From Smittium culicis (taxonomy: Eukaryota; Kickxellomycota; Harpellomycetes; Harpellales; Legeriomycetaceae), in the NCBI GenBank assembly GCA_001970855.1, contig LSSN01004625.1, forward strand, positions 1 to 12,798: a DNA stretch of 12,798 bases, written 5' to 3'. Position numbers and translations under genes: made by a program. Of this stretch, positions 8,781 to 12,798 are shown one piece after another. How positions within the stretch are numbered: the first letter of the stretch is position 1; each line of letters starts with the position of its first letter. The notes below the pieces were generated by a model. It had not been told where the DNA came from, did not search any database, and was given only the letters and a program-made list of their open reading frames with translations.

Positions 8781-8960
8781 AGAAGGCTCTAGAAGCGACT
8801 GGAAATAATTTATGAATAACATTCCATAATATCCCATTGTATTCCAAAATGTTCCACGATGCTCTTTGATGCTTCATAAGGTTTCATTGTATTTCATAAT
8901 TTTCCATGATTTTTTTAGATTTTCTATGATATTCAATTGTATTCTATAAATTTATAGAGT
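8781..8960. repeat. 10-bp-phased GAA/TTC array (18 units) with 50-bp higher-order period
   Basis: From 8821 to 8960 there are 14 gap-free 10-bp units with rough consensus NTTCCATRAT. T is at unit position 2 in 12 of 14 and at position 3 in 13 of 14, A at position 6 in 12 of 14, and T at position 10 in 12 of 14. ATTGTATT recurs at 8836, 8886 and 8936, exactly 50 bp apart; the first two 50-bp blocks agree at about 35 of 50 positions. In the same register, blocks 8781, 8791 and 8801 carry GAA at unit positions 2-4, and the fourth (8811) has GAA shifted by two. TTC or GAA at 10-bp spacing is the pattern of step-type heat shock elements. It may equally be a simple minisatellite or LTR part. Confidence 0.75.
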
Positions 8961-8969
8961 ATTTTTTTA

Positions 8970-9107
8970 CATAATTATAGCTACTGAAGGTGAATCTGAA
9001 GATAGTATAAATATTTCATAGTCTTCTGGATGTTTAATTATAGGAACCAAAATTAAACTTTCTTTAATTTGTTTGAATGCTGATTCAAATTCTTAGGTCC
9101 AAAACCG
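8970..9107 (-). pseudogene. Start of RNase H domain, truncated
   Basis: Continuing in the RT frame after FWT and a TAA stop, EFESAFKQIKESLILVPII and EDYEIFILSSDSPSVAI match the 'aFe.LK..lt.aPvl..pd....f.l.TDAS..aiGavL' segment joining RT to RNase H. The first catalytic Asp of RNase H is still coded (GAT at 8996-8994). Similarity ends two codons later with ATG-TAA at 8972-8967, so most of the domain, and the integrase expected after it, is absent. Confidence 0.75.
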
Positions 9108-10080
9108 TACAGTATATTTATAAGCTATTGCTTGTATCGGATCGATCAGCTTAAAATAGTCCTTTATGAATTTTCTAAAGTATCATCCAAAGTTTAGAAA
9201 TAACCTTACCTCTGTTAAATTTTTTGGTGGTAATTTCGATGCTAATACATCTAAATCTCAATGATATATTTTTATGCCTTGATTAGTTATATCAAATCCC
9301 AAATATTTAAACTCATCAGTAATAACGTCAATATTTGAAAAATTTAAGCCAATAATCCATTTCCGGCATTTTTTGAATATTTTTTCTAAACTAATATGTG
9401 TTCTTCAATTTATAACGATAAAATGCATATTTTATCCAACTTATAAAAATAAAATCATATAAAAACTCGAAAAACTCGAAAAAAATTTTCTCAATCATTT
9501 TTTGAAAAAAATGAAGGGGCATTAGCTAAATCAAATTGACGCCTATTTAATTCGATGACCTAATATGGAGATATAATAGTAAAATATATCTTTAATTTTT
9601 TGTTCATTTCTACTTGAAAGTACCCCGAAAAACGTACTAAACAGAAAATTCTGATTTTTCTATCAGCGAGTATAGACAATTATCGATCTTTGGTAGTGAA
9701 AAGTGATTTCATGTGTATTAGTCGTTGAAATATTTGAAATTGATTCAAAATCGTTTTACGCTGTCATTTTTTGACGCAAGAACTATGAGAAAATATCATT
9801 CTGAGTTAGATCTTCTAATTATACATGAATCCAGAATCTCGTTTACTTTATCTAAATTATTTCTTTTTATTGTTTTGAGAATCTTTTCAATGGCTTAGAT
9901 ATTAGTTCTTCCTCTAGTTTTATGTTAGAGGTATTATTAAAGTTCTTTATTACCTTGATTTTAGTTGAGTTAATTAGGAATATGTCACTAATGCTACTAT
10001 TAGGCTTTCTAAATTTTTATTACTCAATCTGCAATCAACTGAAATTTATGATATTTTATCGACTAGAGTTTTATTAAAGT
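9108..10080 (-). pseudogene. Reverse transcriptase pseudogene (Ty3/gypsy type)
   Basis: After a lead-in at 10080-9895 containing LSNKNLESLIVALVTYS, the frame from 9894 has EILDSCIIRRSNS (EI.ellexGIIrpSnS), FSLPKIDNCLYSLIEKSEFS (yPLPrIDdll..l..a.yFS) and a stop. A shift near 9630 leads to SGYFQVEMNKKLK and FDLANAPSFF (PFGLtNAPatF). A second shift leads to QKMIEKIFFEFFEFLYDFIF, where the YxDD catalytic pair at 9456-9451 is Asp-Phe. A third shift at about 9404 starts 145 codons without further shift but with three stops, including FKYLGFDITNQGI and LTEVRLFLNFG. The 9-base string CTCGAAAAA is duplicated exactly at 9466-9483, adding three in-frame codons before the catalytic site. Confidence 0.85.
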
Positions 10081-10339
10081 GTTTAAACTGAAATGTTTTG
10101 ATAAATTGTTGCATCTATCATGTATATTAAAAATTTCAAGTTCTTCAAAAGGATCATCAGTTTCAGTAAGTTTTGATTCAATCCTTAGACTAAATACATA
10201 CGTATATTTTTCATTTTTTGAATTTCGAGTTAAGTCTTTTGAAAGGAATTCTTCAGAGGTGTCTGATTCATAAACTAAATGAGAAAAAAATTATTCGCCA
10301 ATAGATAATGGATATAAAATTATTTTAGAATTTTTTTCT

Positions 10340-10744
10340 GGATTTGTAGTTGTTTAACTATAACTTTATTTCCTACCGTAAAAGTAATCTTCTCTTTATC
10401 ACAATCCATTTTTTTTTCCCAAGTATTTTTAAAACATCTTTGCCTTAAATTATTGTGACTACACTGTTATTTAACAGTTGAAATTCTACTTCAAGCTTCA
10501 AACCCTCCTTAAAATTAACCAATTTCTGACTTCATATAGTACATGAATGATTTTTCAATCTACAGGGATAATGATTACGTGGTTTCCTGTTTAAATAAAG
10601 GATATAACCATGCTATTGAGAACATCTGTGTGGGAAGTGAGCGTGTAGACCAGTGTTTATAATAAATGGCACCTCGTATTTATTTAAGCTGTCTCTGATA
10701 TAGGTAAGACTTTCATTATAATTTTCAAATAGGTATATTGACGT
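10340..10744 (-). pseudogene. Aspartic protease pseudogene of the retroelement
   Basis: EVPFIINTGLHAHFP carries the active-site triad at 10657-10649, but as NTG in place of DTG, so the nucleophilic Asp is gone. In the same frame, with three stops between, LKLEVEFQLLNNSVVTII runs into stop-GKDVL at 10447-10430, the ILGxDxL motif with its Leu codon (TTA) turned to TAA. After a shift, MDCDKEKITFTVGNKVIV corresponds to the usual 'WLRK...IDW....I.F' tail. The protease would have cut the Gag-Pol polyprotein. Loss of catalytic Asp and the stops make it inactive. Confidence 0.75.
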
Positions 10745-11137
10745 TTCTCAGTGATATACTTGAAGAATTTTAGGTTTCTTGACTTTTTTTTAGTTTATTT
10801 AAATCAAGTATCCTTGAATCTATCTCTTTTTGAATTCCATGTAGAGAGTCATAAAAAGAGTTTTTCACGGTCTCGCCTAGAATTCTGCCAATAAATATAT
10901 TGATTTGATACTTGTTCTGAGGTTTTTTTTCATTATTTTTTTTAAAGATCTTGATTAGCTTTTTATATCGACTTTGAAGCTTGAATTCGTAAAATCATCT
11001 ACTTCCAGCCTTTTAAAAGCAAATTTTTGTAAAGAATAGTCATTTTGGTTGTCTTTTTCCGGTATATTTTCAATATATAGATTTGATCTTTCCACCTGAT
11101 TTTCTTGGGATTTATCACCGTATATGACTTTAGCTTT
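10745..11137 (-). pseudogene. Gag-Pol linker of the retroelement remnant
   Basis: Two open stretches bridge the zinc knuckle and the protease. One reads on from the knuckle (SNLYIENIPEKDNQNDYSLQ). After a shift, the second includes RILGETVKNSFYDSLHGIQK. A short leucine-containing segment of the form 'IL...V..s...L..I...I..eI' precedes the protease in many fungal gypsy elements, which fits. There is no independent function; it is part of the same decayed reading unit. Confidence 0.55.
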
Positions 11138-12020
11138 ACAATTACTGGTAAAATTGCCTCAATTTATTCAACTTTAGCTCTGTAACTGAGATCTATCTAA
11201 TACTCTAATATTGTAATTTTTCGAAATTAGATTTATATGCACGAAAAAATTTAGTATTTTTTCAAATTTACTGTGGCAGTACTTTAAATCTGCTTTCACA
11301 GGATAAGATTCGAATGAGCTTGTGGGGAGATGGGGACTCGCGCTGTTTCATCCTATCAGATTTTCCTATTATTGACACTGTCTTTGTAATCAGATTCTGA
11401 TTTTCTTATGATGTTAGTCTCTGAAAGTTTATCATTTTCTAGATCAGGATTATATTTAGCCTTTTAAATCCTTATGTTTATTTCCTGCTATTTTTTGGTG
11501 TCCTTAATGATAGCCTAAATATCTGAGACTTCCCAGTCCATCAAGTTCAGTGTTTATTTTTTAGTTGGTTGCCTTGGTTACTAAGGAATAAATGCAAGAT
11601 TCAAATTTTGTCTTGGTAGTGCACATGTCTACTGAAATATTTAAATTTTATTACCGGAATATTTAGTTAAAATAAACTATAGATTCGGTCTCCTTAGGCT
11701 TGAAATGTCATGGATCCTTAATAGAATACTTGAATTTTCTCTTTTTTAGGTCATCCTCAGTCTTAAAACTTGCAATTAATTTTTCTATGTAAAAATTCAA
11801 AGTTGAATTTTGAGAAGGTATTTTTTTCAATTTAGCACATTAACTCGTAAACATGTCCGTAGAGCCATGCTTTTATTATCTCTACGGATGTGTCATTATC
11901 CCATATTTTTAATTTAACTATCCTTTTAAAATAGACACACCAGTTTTCTGCAGGAATTTCATATGGCTTTCCCGAAAACTTTTCTGGTAAACTTTTGAAG
12001 TTTATTGGTTGTTCTATCCT
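11138..12020 (-). pseudogene. gag pseudogene (capsid region and ruined zinc knuckle)
   Basis: The frame 12020-11835 is open for 62 codons and contains LPEKFSGKPYEIPAENW and YFKRIVKLKIWDNDTS, the FSG...W...F.RI....W.D pattern of Ty3/gypsy Gag capsid, which packages element RNA into virus-like particles. After a shift, another block runs from about 11837 to 11666 (LKKIPSQNSTLNFYIEKL and KPKETESIVYF, the 'ES' turn of capsid), broken by one TGA. A Ser/Glu-rich stretch follows. At 11179-11138 the 14-codon CCHC spacing is still readable, ending GNFTSNC, but Cys1 is AGC (Ser), Cys2 is a TGA stop and His is AAT (Asn); only the last Cys remains. No Gag start codon can be fixed. Confidence 0.75.
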
Positions 12021-12798
12021 TTAATTTTATATTATTGAAAATGGAGATGGATGCTAAAAAGTTTTCTTATCTGTATAATTCAATATACAACGTTTTAAAT
12101 AGTTAAAAAAAAGTTTAATTATATAAAATTGGTAGAAAAATGAAGGATTCTGAGAGTCCTAAATGAATAATACTACTTTCATGTCGTTGATACGGGAATG
12201 ATATTAAAAATCGGAGTTTAAAAGTACTTTAATAGTAATAAAAATGTCACGCAGATATTTTGGGGACATAAAATATAAAGTTAGGAACTCTATAAAACTT
12301 ATTTGCAGTTGGGTAAAAAAAAAAGTCACGAAATTTCCTATAGCTATTGAAAAATATTTTTCAAATAGTATTATACGATAGAGTTAAATATTAACTAGAG
12401 AATTAAATATGAAAATTTCTAATCAATTTCTTTGTTAATTGTATAAATATCATTAAAAGTATTGTATAAATCATTAAATTGTTTACTTATAATATCTATA
12501 CGTTTTATCTTTCCGAGTTTAGAACTTTTTTTTCATATTTTGGATTTCAACGTAAGAAAAAATTTTTATACTGTTATTCTTTTTGGAATAAATAACATAT
12601 TCTATGTTTTCAGATTCAAAGGAAGAGATATTTAAAATTTTTTTAAAAATTTTAGATTTTTATATTCTAAACTGATTCCTGAATTTTTATTGGTACTAAC
12701 ACTTATTAGTATTTTGAATTACCTTTAAATAAATATATTTTTTAAAGGCATCTAATTTCTGAGATTTTTTATTTATTTTTATGCTCGTATATATAATG
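12021..12798. other. A/T-rich DNA beyond the retroelement remnant, no gene seen
   Basis: This is where the 5' leader and 5' LTR of the - strand element would be expected. I found no TG...CA-bounded block, no tRNA-complementary primer-binding site and no sequence repeated near 8500-8960. Apart from the 18-bp palindrome at 12347-12364 and several A or T runs, I see nothing. Confidence 0.5.
12347..12364. repeat. 18-bp perfect palindrome TTGAAAAATATTTTTCAA
   Basis: It is self-complementary over all 18 bases and lies upstream of the retroelement's Gag end. It is purely A/T apart from one G:C pair in each arm, so chance cannot be excluded. Confidence 0.5.

Larger units (their letters stand above)
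8970..12020 (-). mobile_element. Decayed Ty3/gypsy LTR retrotransposon remnant (Gag-PR-RT-RNase H start)
   Basis: Reading the - strand from 12020 to 8970 gives, in order, a Gag capsid-like block, a ruined CCHC zinc knuckle, an aspartic protease, a reverse transcriptase and the first strand of RNase H. Protease followed directly by RT and RNase H, with no integrase before RT, is the Ty3/gypsy order. Stops and frameshifts are scattered throughout, so no product can be made. Homology stops within RNase H at about 8970, next to the phased array ending at 8960. The rest of RNase H, integrase, both LTRs and a primer-binding site were not found. The left end may have been lost by recombination; the right LTR may be unrecognisable or outside the window. 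Confidence 0.85.

Noticed and set aside
8970..9900. TGA codons at Trp-like positions in the RT remnant, suggesting TGA read as Trp
   Set aside because: TAA, TAG and frameshifts also occur in the same remnant, and the INTS8 gene gives no support for recoding. Plain decay explains it.
10079..10273. Open frame of 64 codons on +
   Set aside because: It starts at GTG and is antisense to the retroelement protease-RT linker, which is also open on the - strand.

Overview
The window looks like nuclear DNA from a very A+T-rich eukaryote. An early-diverging fungus is my best guess. The intron has short GT-AG ends with a GCTAAAC branch site, the proteins are rich in Asn, Ser and Lys, intergenic DNA is long and extremely A/T-rich, and a Ty3/gypsy retroelement is present. 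The assignment is inference; no rRNA or taxonomic marker gene lies in the window.

Layout. (1) Positions 1-642 (+) hold the 3' end of a coiled-coil protein whose tail resembles the PACT centrosome/spindle-pole targeting domain; the gene begins before the window. (2) Positions 643-3087 are about 2.4 kb of A/T-rich DNA between two convergent genes, with a C-rich patch (a G-quadruplex candidate on the - strand) and small hairpins. (3) Positions 3088-6967 (-) hold a complete two-exon gene for a homologue of Integrator complex subunit 8 (INTS8), 1241 residues once a 154-nt intron is removed. It keeps a WLDY tetrapeptide near its start, equivalent to the WFEF motif of animal INTS8. (4) Positions 6968 to about 8540 are the 5' flank of INTS8 and gene-free A/T-rich DNA. 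(5) Positions 8540-8960 hold hexamer repeats, an 81-nt hairpin and a 10-bp-phased GAA/TTC array with a 50-bp higher-order period. (6) Positions 8970-12020 (-) hold a decayed Ty3/gypsy retrotransposon in the order Gag, zinc knuckle, protease, reverse transcriptase, start of RNase H. It has many stops and frameshifts, and integrase and recognisable LTRs are missing. (7) Positions 12021-12798 are A/T-rich with nothing recognisable.

The two intact genes have unrelated housekeeping roles: microtubule-organising-centre scaffolding (tentative) and transcription attenuation/RNA processing through Integrator with PP2A. They do not form a pathway. I see no clearly new multi-gene system. The observations most worth checking are the INTS8 homologue with its possible productive/unproductive splice choice, the phased heat-shock-element-like array, and the 81-nt hairpin.
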